NCBI GenBank assembly: GCA_013400155.1
Contig: VXBM01000058.1
Coordinates: 1,845,816-1,909,815 of the forward strand
Length of the DNA stretch: 64,000 nucleotides
Direction of reading: 5' to 3'
Source: Helopsaltes ochotensis
Lineage: Eukaryota; Chordata; Aves; Passeriformes; Locustellidae
Shown here: positions 27,601 through 38,399 of the stretch, piece after piece
How positions within the stretch are numbered: the stretch's first letter is position 1
Layout: each line of letters begins with the position of its first letter
The notes under the pieces: generated by a model
Told to the model about the DNA's origin: nothing
What the model saw: the letters and a program-made list of their open reading frames with translations, nothing else
Databases searched by the model: none
Made by a program: the position numbers and the translations under genes

Positions 27601-30600
27601 TGGGCCTATATGTGTAGAGATTTAAAGCCACGTGCAAGAGTATTACTTTTGCAGTTTTTAATTTGAGCATTGAAGGAGGTATTTTGTGTTTGCAGGTTTT
27701 CATTTCCTTCTGTTGCTATCTTGTGTTATGACACATTAAACTTCAAACAGATCTATCACCTCGGCTTTGGTGAGCTCATCCCCTGTGAGACGAAGCGATG
27801 CAGAGGCAGTGCAGGTATCAGCTGTGGAGGGAGAGAGCTCTCCTCCCTGCTGTGGGGTGTCCTGTGCCTGGGCAGGCTGGACTAAGTTCCAGAGCAACCA
27901 CGGTCGTCCTGTGAAGGGCAGGTGCCTGTGAGCAGGTTGGATGTCATCTTCTGCGGGTGGCAGAACAACTACAGGTTGTGCAATGCTGTCATTTGTAACA
28001 AATCACAGGGAGTGGGAATTTCCTGGGAAGTGAATAGTGAAGATTAAGAGTTTCTGAATTACTGGACCAATGTAAAAGGCACTTGCATTTAGAATCTCCT
28101 TTAGAAGTCATCCTTCCTGTGCTATTAGTAGTGATGGAGATTCCTAAATTCCACTCAGCAAACATCTGCATCAGCATTTAGTGACAACTTAAAACCGTAC
28201 TAGAAGCCAAGGTTGGTCTCATGGACAGGAAGATTCTTTACACTGCACATAGGAAGAAGTTCAAAGCCCAAGAGAAAAAGAAGCTACACTTTACAGTATG
28301 TTTTGGGTGGGTTTCAGCTCAGATGATAAAAAACCACAGCAGTTAGTTTCACTTTGCAGTGAATGCGTGCTGATAATTGGCAGAAATGCATCTGTGGTCA
28401 GGGGCAGAAGAGGCAGAGGTGGGGGAAGGTGTTATCTCAATGAAAAAATGTTTTGTCTTGAATGTTTTTGTGCACCAGCTTAATGGTATAAGAAATACAA
28501 TAAGTTTTTCACTAATCAAATTAATGACCATTTCAGAGACAAAGAAAACTTAGGTAAAATGTTTAAATACTCACACTCCTGAGTAACCTGTTGGCATGAA
28601 CTCAAATCCCCAGATAAAGAAGCTGAATGTCTGTGCTAGAAAACTAATGCATATTGGGTAAGTTGTGCCAGTACAGATATATAAAATGACAAATTTCTGT
28701 GATTTTCTTCAAAAGGCTATTCTAGAAACATTAGATTACCAAACATGCTAAAGAAGCAAACCTAAACAGAGTGTCACTATCTTTTGATTTGCTGTAAGCC
28801 TGGGGGAAATGGCCACTGGGGGAAAGGGAGCCAAATCTTTGATGCATTTGTGAGAAAGTGGGACTATTGTCTATTCAAGCTCACACACAGCTGTGAAAGA
28901 AAATAGTTTTCATGGTCTTGCTAAACAGAGACAAGACTCATATGGCCTTGCAATTTAATGCAACTGCAAATTGAAGGGTTTTGCTTGTGATTAGCAGTGG
29001 TATTGAAAAAAATTTTTCCAAACATTCTTGAAATTTGGAAAAAAGTATTTCAGATCCAAAGCCAACTTTGAGTGTGAAACCCAGTCCAAACAGTTACTGC
29101 CAGCCATTTTATACTGTGCTGAAATTGCTCTCCATCAGTGATGCTATAATCATCCATCTCTCAGGGGTAGCCTTAAGTAGTTGTAGGAATAGACTTCAAA
29201 CTCATATTTTAAGAATGACTTGTTTCTGTAAATCCAAATCTCTAGTCCAAGATCAGTTGAATATCCTGAATGTTCCAACTCGTCTGTTGCTGCTATTTTA
29301 CTCATGTAAATAGGTGTTTATCAAGGTAACAGTTTTTAAAGGTGGAGAATTAACAGCTTGTAGCATATATACCTTTTTAGCAGAACCACACCATGGGGTA
29401 CCCAAAATCAAATGGAAAGCCTCTGAGGGAGTACAGTGGCCTTGTGTATAACAACTGACTGAAAGCTGAAAACCAAAGAGCTTCTGAAATACGGAAGGAC
29501 TGTGAAACAAACCCAAAGAATTCGTCTTGTATAATAATTTTTTGGTTAATGACCACAGGCATGTAAAATCCTGGACACTAGTGCTTTGCACTGTGTGTGA
29601 CCATTTGAGAGACAGCTTCTCTCTGACAGAGGTCCTTTCCTAGACTATCACTGAGGGTTTATTTAGAAGGATGATAATAAAAAAGTGTTATATGTAATCC
29701 TACTCCTTTTTTTTCTTATTATTTGAGTTTTTGTGGATATTTCTTGCTTCCCTGCAGGCAAAGAGAAAATGTTTGTGGTGTAGAAACAGCTGGCTCTTTT
29801 ACTTCTTGATGTCTACTAATAGATTTCAGCAGCCACATGCTCACTGACAAATATCTGCATATTCACTCAACCCCAGCTTGTCCATGTGCAGTTGTGAAGG
29901 GAGAAGTATTGTGAGCACAGGCTGCTATTGCCTGACCACGGGGCTGACCACATCTGAGCAGGAGCAACAGTACTGTGCCCAAAGACAGGGATGGCTGCCC
30001 AAAGACATGGCTGGCCTGCTTTAGGGTGATGATTTTCTTAAAACCATTTTCCAGAACGTACATGTACATACTGAATGGAAGAAACCATTGATTTTCTTTG
30101 TCCTTTCTCACATATGCAGCGTGTGTTTTCTTTGCTGTCTGCAATAAATTGCTGTCAAATTTATCCTAACTTACATCCTTGTCTTTCTGCCCTGTTGAGG
30201 CAGAATGCTTCCCTAGTCTCTGAGGCTACACTATTCTTTTTTGTTTCTTTGCAACACCATGCTGCATTCCTAAAATGAGCCCTATATGGATTGTTTGCAA
30301 AAGGAATGGAGCCTCCTTTTTCATCTCACAGTAGCTTTCTGTGTCAAATTTCTTAAGAAATTTTAAATTTTTTCCAACCCGGTAGTAGCTTACTGAGCTT
30401 TAGCTTCAAACAAATGTCTCCAAGATATTACAATGTAGCACCTGTTGCCTGGTAGAAATGGCTAGACTAGAATACTTAATTGTTTTAAGCCAATTCTGGA
30501 GCACACTTCAGATAATTCACTTCATGGGGAAACATTTCCTTTGAAGAGCAAAACTTAAACTCTGTTACCATTTTGGTATCTTCAGTAAGCTTGGAGGAGG

Positions 30601-31329
30601 GAACTGGGAGCCCCGAGGAGGCTGCAGTGAACTCGTACACTGCAACCTGGCGTGTTTTACCTCAAAACACACATGGTTCTTCTCAGGGAACACGTACTCC
30701 AGGAGTCCTTGCAACACCTAATTCCCTAATACAAAGTCTAACTAAACGTTAACTGACTCTGTTGGGGTTTGTGTTCGGGCGCCTTTGCAGCTTCAACTAT
30801 TGCCCTCACACGTGTACAGCAGCATTGCCCTTCAGGGATTACACCTGAAGTTCCTCGGGTTTTATTTCAATCTTTTCTTACAGGGGTTGCCATGCACTCA
30901 GATGTGCTCTCATGGTTACCACCTTTCCCACACTCACCAGTTTAACTGAAGAAGGAAAACTTTGCATTACAGAGGAGGATGCAAGTATTATTGTGCAAAA
31001 AAATTAAGATACAGCTCTCACAGCAATCCTTTATCCTCCACATCGCAGCTTTACTGTTAAGGCACAAAGCTATATTCCTACTAACAGAAGGTATGATCTG
31101 TTGGGTGCTGGGAGAGCTGTGACTGTTGTGTAACTTCTGTGGGCTTAAATGGCTAAACTTAATTGTGGATCGGCTGAGTTTTCCACGGTGAAGAGAGAGG
31201 GATGCCATTCCAGCTGGCAGAAGGACAGGGAGACATCCAGCCTTGATCAGTGCAGGGTCTCCGTGCTGCTTGGAGGATGCTTCCTAACAGCTCGGTGGAC
31301 GGTGGTGATGACCAGAGAGTTGATTTCTC

Positions 31330-32270
31330 GTGAAACCCGGAGACCACTTCGGTTTCATCCCGCGAACGGCGGTTCCCACCTTAGCACAGCGGTTAATAGC
31401 GAGAGTAGCTCTTCCCGCGCCGAACCCGCCCGTAGCCTCGCCGGGAGAGCATCCTTTGGNNNNNNNNNNNNNNNNNNNNNNNNNNNNNNNNNNNNNNNNN
31501 NNNNNNNNNNNNNNNNNNNNNNNNNNNNNNNNNNNNNNNNNNNNNNNNNNNNNNNNNNNNNNNNNNNNNNNNNNNNNNNNNNNNNNNNNNNNNNNNNNNN
31601 NNNNNNNNNNNNNNNNNNNNNNNNNNNNNNNNNNNNNNNNNNNNNNNNNNNNNNNNNNNNNNNNNNNNNNNNNNNNNNNNNNNNNNNNNNNNNNNNNNNN
31701 NNNNNNNNNNNNNNNNNNNNNNNNNNNNNNNNNNNNNNNNNNNNNNNNNNNNNNNNNNNNNNNNNNNNNNNNNNNNNNNNNNNNNNNNNNNNNNNNNNNN
31801 NNNNNNNNNNNNNNNNNNNNNNNNNNNNNNNNNNNNNNNNNNNNNNNNNNNNNNNNNNNNNNNNNNNNNNNNNNNNNNNNNNNNNNNNNNNNNNNNNNNN
31901 NNNNNNNNNNNNNNNNNNNNNNNNNNNNNNNNNNCAGCGCCCGAGCCGCTCGCCGTCGCTCCGCGCCTCCCCGTGCTACGGCCGACGGCTGACAGCCCTC
32001 GCTGACAGCCCTGGCCGGCGGCCCCGCATCCTCCCTGGGCTTTCGCCGGTTTTCCGCCCCTCTGGCCGGGCTTCGCGGTGGCGGGTGAAGCGAAAGCCGG
32101 GGAGCTGGGACAGGCGCGGGTGCCCGGGGCCGGGACGGGCGCGGGCTGCCCGGTGCGTGACAGTCAGGGGAGTATCGGTCCTGCACAGCCCGGGCGTCAG
32201 CATCGCTACCCAGAGGCGTGTGCGCTCCCGGTGATTTCCACTGGAAACCCCGCGCAAGAGCCTGAAATGC
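31330..32270 (+). promoter_or_regulatory. CpG island, probable promoter and first-exon region of a + strand gene
   Basis: The sequence changes abruptly from AT-rich to GC-rich at about 31.33 kb and returns to AT-rich by about 32.3 kb. Both visible flanks of the N gap are dense in CpG, for example around 31370-31445 and 31935-32160. This is the only long unmethylated-type CpG island in the window, and in vertebrates such islands usually mark a transcription start. Orientation is inferred: DNA to the right shows excess T over A and mild excess G over C on the + strand in sampled lines, while DNA to the left does not. A start codon and first-exon donor cannot be placed because the centre is missing. 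The long frames that appear to run through it on both strands exist only because N codons are not stops. A bidirectional promoter is possible. Confidence 0.75.
31460..31934. other. Assembly gap of 475 N inside the CpG island
   Basis: An uninterrupted run of N begins after 'gcatcctttgg' and ends before 'cagcgcccgagccgc'. GC-rich first exons and promoters often drop out of bird assemblies, so the missing bases probably include the transcription start site and much of exon 1. The gap length may be an estimate. Confidence 0.99.
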
Positions 32271-32299
32271 CACGGAAACACAGACCCTGTTCTTCCTAC

Positions 32300-35200
32300 T
32301 TGCGTTGGCTTTTTAAATGCTTCAGGCCCCGTGTCTCTGTACCAGTGAAGTTTTCTCCTCCGTTACATAGTTGTACCGAAGTCCTTAGCTGATAGGCATA
32401 GAGGGCAGATTGTTAGGGTTCACAGTGAAATATCCTCTAGCCTTTTCTCTAAGCATTTATGAGTCTGTTATTGGCCATTTTGATACTAAGATTCCTTTGG
32501 ACTTTAAGCTATGTGTTATGAGACTTACATCGTTCTTTAGATGATTAAACATATCATTTCTGTGAATCATTTAATTCAGATAAATATTTTCCTTTTCTAG
32601 TTTTTTAGGCACCACAGCTCATGAAGTAAGGAAAAGTTGTAAGTGAAAGGTCATCACTCATCAAAGTTTACCCCACAGCAGTGCCTAGCTGTAACACATT
32701 CTCTCCGCACAAAACAGAAAGCAATTCTGCAACTGTGTTGCCATAAAGTTAGTGGGCATTTTCCATCTTCTGGGGGGTCTTGCCCAGTACAAATGGACAG
32801 CTGTGCTAAAGCGACTTTGTGCTTAGAGACAGCAGCCAGTTCACAGTTCCTAGCTACCTGTACACCAAATGTGAGATGTTTTCTTTACATCACTAGATTT
32901 GAAGTGCTTTTACAGTCAGCCTTGAAGGTCTTCATAAAGCAATCTCAAACTTCTGACTTTTGAAAGCTTAGAAGTTACGCGTCTCTCCTGACTTTCCACA
33001 AATGTTGTACATGCAGCCCTTGTCAAATCCCAAAGCATCCCTACAGCTGCACCACCAACAGATTTATGTGGTCCTGCCTGCTGGACACATAAATTCTGGA
33101 CATCAGAATTTGGCTCATTATCAAACAGGATGCACTACACCAATGGAGTTTTGGTGGAAACGCTCAAGGAGCCCTCGTGGTTGGTTTGGCCTCTGACCCC
33201 TGAGAGGTCCACTAAGAGAGTATGTTTCAGTTCAGGTCCCAGCTAAACTATTGTATTGTCTCATTGCATCGTGGAGTATTATGAATGAAGTTCTGTTAGC
33301 AATATATTTTACTCTGCTGTGTCTTTGCTGCAAGAATGCAGAAACAGAATGAAATTGATGAAGAAAATCTGAAATTGGTGGTCTGTTTCCTTAGAGGAGA
33401 ATGGTGTTTTTAATGTATTGCTAACAAATCTTATACTGCTATCTTAATATAATTACTCCTCATGTATTCACATTGTATTTTATTCAATCTGTCTTTAAAA
33501 CATTGATACTTGAGTTGCAGGGCGGCAAAAATCATCTTCCACTTCTGTGAGTCTTCTGTGAGACTTCCTGTTGACTGATGAAATACACTGGTGCTGGATT
33601 TCATCAGGGCTTTTGATGCAATATCTGAGGCAAATACAGTCTGAAAAGATGGTCTTTGAAAGATACTGAAGTTAAATTTGAAGAAGCCAGACCAAATTCT
33701 GGTTTCAGTTATAACGCTCAGTGGGATCACTTAGGGACTTCCAGATGTGTTTTATTCACCAGCAGGCACAATGGTTCTGAAGTTTGAGTTGCTTGCTGTG
33801 TTGAATATGTATGGCTCTGGGGAACTTAATCAAGTTACCATCTTTTTACCATACTTTTTTTGGGTTGCCAGTAATGTTGCCTCTGAAAGGCGAAGTTTTA
33901 TAAAATGCCTTATGCTGAGGTCTCATAAGGAGTACAAAGCTGCTTCCTTCAGGGTTAAATCTTTTCTATCTACATCAGCTAGATTGAGTAGAATTAACCA
34001 TTGTGTCTTGGCTAACAGCCAGACCTCTTGGCAGATGTAGCGGGGTTGCAGTTTTGGGGCTGCCAGGTGGAGCTGTGGTGTTCTGTCCTGGGCACAGATT
34101 GCTGCCTCTGGATCTGGAACACAGAGTGCCAGGTGGCAGCTCTGCTGGGGTGTCCCTCCAGCCTCTGTGCCTTGCACTCAGGGATGCTGGGATGGCACAG
34201 CCATTGCACTGGAAAACAGTCCCACAGAACCTGAAGTGTCAGGCTGAATTTCAACTGATATTTTGTCCCAGAAGTGAATATTCTCACAGAAGAGAAAAAT
34301 TTGGTGTATTCAGTGTGGTCTGTTGGTTCTCATCACATCTTGCTCTGGATGTATCAGCACCTTATATTCCAGTTATACTAAATATGGCTTGTGTTGGGAT
34401 GCCCTGAAAGTTGGCTCAGATGCTGTCAAGAGTCTGCAAATAACTGGCAGCTACAAAGAAGGGAAAACATAAACATGTAACGTGTAAAGAATTATGTGTA
34501 AAGAGCAAAGAATTAAGCCTTCGGATGCTGCTTTTGTATATGTCCTGTATTGAGTTGCAGCTGGACTTCTGCTGGTAATGTTTGGACTGCACCTGCTTTA
34601 GGTGCAACCCTTCATTTCAGTAGGAGCATAGGGATCAAATGTCCAAATTATCTTAGAGAAAAGTGAAGTGTTGTGGCTTGTAGCTCTTTACTGTCTTCAT
34701 ATAGATCGCTTCTTCTTTTGTGTCCTTCACCTTTACTTTTGCTCATTTATTCATTTAATAGTTGCTAGTGTTCAGCACACAAATCTGTTTGTAAAAAAAA
34801 AAGGTGCCATTATAATCAGGAAAAATGAGTTGGCAGAAGTAAGGATGTTTGTCATTTGGTGTTGTATAAGAGAGGAACTTCTCTCTTTCAGTGCCCTGAA
34901 AGATAAAAAGTGGAAACAGAGATTGAAGGTGGAGTATATGTGTGCATCTTGCTGGTAGGGGGTAGTAACTGCAGCGTTTTGGCAGATGGAACATATTCTA
35001 CATTAATCACCCAACTCTTCAGCAGGTGGGAGGAGTGGTGCTATCAGGTGTTAATGGTGTATGGCTCGACTTCAGGTTGTTTCCATTGCCTCCTTAAGCT
35101 GTCAAGTAGTAATGGCAATTCACCAGACTGGCTGCTGAAATTGATCAGCATCATCTAGAAGGTAAATAATTTATTGCATTTTGAAACTTTGATGTGAAAT

Positions 35201-37020
35201 TCTTTGTCTCCTCTAATAGAAAACACTTGTTTGAAAGTTGCTTTGCGAACATTTGCTGCCACTGCCCAGGAGAGCTGAATAGCTGTGCACAAGAAAGGGA
35301 AATTAATATGTCTGTTGCTTCACTTGTGTCTGTCACTGCAGCTGTGTTTTACTGGAAGTTTTTAAAATGGGGATGGGCCAGTCAGTACTCCTAGAAATCA
35401 GCTTGCTAACTGCTTAGCTAGTACTGAACTTCATGTTATACTATTATTTCCAGATCTCAATTAATTTGGCTAAGTACTGCTGGCTGCAGTCCTCATCTAC
35501 ATGAAGTGTTGTGACATGGCTTTTATAAAAGAGCTGTGGCAGGTCTTGCTCCTCATCTCTCTTCCATCCTTAAACAAGTTAATAGCAGCCTGGATTTGGG
35601 CTGTTGCTCCACGTGTCTTTTTTTTGGCAGAGGTTTCTTTCCATCCCACTGCAGCCAAGCACAGAGAGTTGTGATGTCCAATCCCTGAGTACTGGCTGTC
35701 TCTCTCACGTGGAAGGCTGGATTCCTTGGCTCTCTCTTCTGCAGAATATGGGTTTCTCTCCTTTTTACCTTACCTGGGGCCACCATAATTCTGCCCTGAA
35801 AGAATAGATCCCCTTAGTTTCCCCTGTGTATTTTATGTGGTATGTACTTTACAAATAATAACATCTCTGTTTATATTGTGGTTGTATGTTTCAGGTTTTG
35901 TGTGGGTAATGAAGTGGTTTGTGACTCCAGAGGTGTGTTGTAGTCTCTCAAGAAGAGTGATGTGTGTGGTTTCCAGCCTCACAGGGAGCACCCACTGCCT
36001 TGGTACTGAATAATGATACCAGAGCTTTGACTGTGCCTACTCTGTATGGCCTGTTCTCGTTCTGTGATTGGGCTTCCACGTTGTGAATAAAATAACACTG
36101 AAAAACTCATCTGTTGAGAATGTACAGTGTTACCTGAGCTACTTCCAAGACAGAAACTGGACTGTGAAAGACTCCTTTCTCCTGAGGATGTTCTGATGTC
36201 TACTGTTAGTCCAGGGTGAACCCAAGGGCTGCCTTTATAAAGGCAGTGAGTCTGCCGTGGTGTTGTACCCAAAATAGACTCTGTGTGCATGTACATAGGT
36301 GCACGTGCACTGTCCTCACACACCAGCCGCTAGATTTTTTGTCTATTCCCCAGCAAAAAACCCCAAACTGGTGCAGTAATCTTAAGAGCATGTGCTTACA
36401 GAGAAAGCCTCATCCTGTTCTAGTGGTTGAGAGAGTTTGTTCGTGACACCAGCGTAAGGGACTATCACCTGCAGGTCTGGAGCTGGCAGTTGTGTTATGG
36501 CAGGCCTTGGCATTTGAGATGGACTGAGGTTTGCTCAGGGCACACAGCTTGACAGGCATATTTAGAATGTTAACATTCTTGTGCAATGTTGAACTATTAA
36601 ATAACTTGTTTATATTTGCAATTTACCTGTGAACTTCGTTCATGAATCTACACTCAAAAACTTACCTTTCATTTTTTAGCCTGTGTGGCATCCCTTACTT
36701 GCTCAAGCACAAGACCCACATTATTTACAAGTAGTCCCCTTTATTAGCAATTTTTTGTTGTTTTGAAGTGTCTGACGAGTAATTCCGTAGATGTTTTTCA
36801 GCTGGGGTATCCCAAGAACACTTGGTCGCCCGGGTAAGGCTCTGATTGCTTTCAGCTGGCTGCTGGAGCCCAGATGTAAGGGCAAATCAAGCAAAGGGTA
36901 CGGGCAAGAATGCACTACTTGCACATTCTCCAGCTGCAAGGCTCCCTCCTCTGCAGGCGGACAAAAGGGGCAAAGTCTTCGTCTGAGCAATTCTAGGAAC
37001 TTCATCTGGCACTGGGGATG
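32300..37020 (+). other. Presumed first-intron DNA, no exon recognised
   Basis: No coding exon, RNA gene or clear repeat is supported in this stretch. It lies directly downstream of the CpG island and looks T- and G-biased on the + strand (in the sampled line at 35041: T 23, A 10). That fits intronic sequence of a gene transcribed rightwards. The open frames of 60-134 codons overlap on both strands and lack convincing splice or domain context. Confidence 0.45.
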
Positions 37021-37029
37021 AAATTGGTG

Positions 37030-37227
37030 CTGAAATGAGGAAAAGGAGATAAGGGAACAGAGCCTCAGAGAGGGTGGAGACAGAGAAGGAAAGAAAATGG
37101 TTTAGAAAGAAGAAAAGCATTGGAGAAAATGGGGGAAAAAAGGAAGGACTTTGTGGGGAAGGAGAGGCTGAAGAAGATGATTAAACGCAGGAAAGAAACG
37201 AAGAGAGCTGCAAGAAAGCTTCGTCAG
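37030..37227 (+). other. Purine-rich tract with a lysine/arginine-rich open frame
   Basis: Nearly all bases on the + strand are A or G for about 190 bases. One frame stays open for 66 codons (37039-37236, between TGA and TAA). It has no ATG at its start; the first obvious one is near 37127. The frame reads as a very basic peptide whose last part includes LKKMIKRRKETKRAARKLRQ, directly followed by CAG|GTTGGT, which could act as a splice donor. Purine-rich DNA gives K, R, E and G codons automatically, so this is weak evidence for an exon. Alternatives are a nuclease-sensitive or triplex-prone polypurine tract, or plain low-complexity intron. Confidence 0.4.
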
Positions 37228-38239
37228 GTTGGTGAATAAACTTGTGCAGATAAGCTCTTAATCTGCACCCCTGGGCAGTCATTTAGGAGGTGGGGAGACC
37301 CAGGCACTTGGATTTAAAAGCAGGCTTTTTACTGTTGTCTTGCATCTGTCATCTAACTAACACTTTCTTTTCAGTTCATGGAAAGTGAGTCAGCTTGAGT
37401 AACTCAAAATGCTCTCAGTTTATAAAAAGTGCATTAACTTTTTTCCTTTTTGTCTGCAAGGTAAAATAAGGGGTCTTGAGAGGGAGAGAATGAACGTCAA
37501 TAGCAAAGAGAAGCTGGAAAATTTGGCGCTGTGTTGGCTTTGGAGGAGGATGGATACACAGAGAGACAGTTTAATATTGTGGTTATAACAGGCAGTTCTG
37601 CAGTGCATATGTCACTTCCAGAAGACAAAACATGTTTGTAACTTTCCTAGCATAAGGTCAAAAGCCTGTGAAGTAGTGACATGGATGTGATTATTACACA
37701 AAGACTTGCTTGTTGTGTGTAATGTTTCCAGTTTAGGATTCCTTGCATTTCACAGAACTCAACAATAATTTTCTGAATCTAAATTATACTTGCTGTCTTT
37801 TTTATAACAACTGTATATTCTTATTTTAGTAAAAGCCAACTTTATCCCTGTTTTTGTTGATAAGAAAAACAAAACACCAGGAACTAACTGCCCAAGTTCA
37901 TGCAAAAAAACCATAGTAAAAGCTGTAGAATGATGTCTCCAGGTTTATCCCCCTCACGGGTTGTTCTGCCCCATGTGGATGAATAGTTTGCCTGGCTTTG
38001 TAGTCTCTCCTATTCCTCTCATTTCTGACATGGGCAAAATTTTCTGGCTTTTGTAAAATGTAAGAAAACTGAAGGCTGCCTGTCCTTTGCGTGCTTGCTT
38101 AGTGTAAATGACTTCTGCTCACGTTGTCCCTTTCTGGCAGAGCACAGGCTCCAAATAGGCGTGTAATAGGAGGGTACTGAGCTGCATTCGTGTGAAATGG
38201 TGATGTGTGTCAGTGAAGCCTTCCAGAGCTGAAAAGGCT

Positions 38240-38372
38240 CCTTTTTCCTTTTTCCTTTTTCCTTTTTCCTTTTTCCTTTTTCCTTTTTCCTTTTTCCTTT
38301 TTCCTTTTTCCTTTTTCCTTTTTCCTTTTTCCTTTTTCCTTTTTCCTTTTTCCTTTTTCCTTTTTCCTTTTT
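38240..38372 (+). repeat. Perfect (CCTTTTT)n microsatellite, 19 copies
   Basis: Nineteen uninterrupted copies of the seven-base unit CCTTTTT run for 133 bases and end in a longer T run. The + strand is all pyrimidine and the - strand all purine (GGAAAAA), a composition that can form triplex DNA and is prone to length change. A + strand frame of 156 codons runs through it and encodes a period-seven S-F-F-L-F-P-F peptide, because a seven-base unit read in triplets repeats every seven residues. That frame is a product of the repeat, not a gene. Confidence 0.97.
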
Positions 38373-38399
38373 TTCTCCTCTATTTTTTAGTTTGGATGC

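Larger units (their letters stand above)
1..31000. other. Gene-free AT-rich DNA, probably intergenic
   Basis: No exon, promoter or RNA gene can be supported here. The open frames are short, overlap frames on the other strand, and show no domain, signal peptide or splice context that I recognise. Composition is AT-rich with scattered T and A runs. In five 60-base lines I counted (from 5041, 10021, 15001, 20041 and 25021) T and A were equal (98 each) and G and C were near equal (50 and 54), so there is no sign of transcription bias in that small sample. Distal enhancers could lie here but cannot be proved from one sequence. Exceptions listed separately are a possible CR1 scrap near 11.2 kb and a short TA-rich run at 24.6 kb. 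Confidence 0.6.

Noticed and set aside
31149..32273. Open frames of 361 codons (+) and 329 codons (-) across the CpG island
   Set aside because: Both depend on 475 N being read as unknown codons without stops. The real lengths are unknown and the visible parts show no domain.
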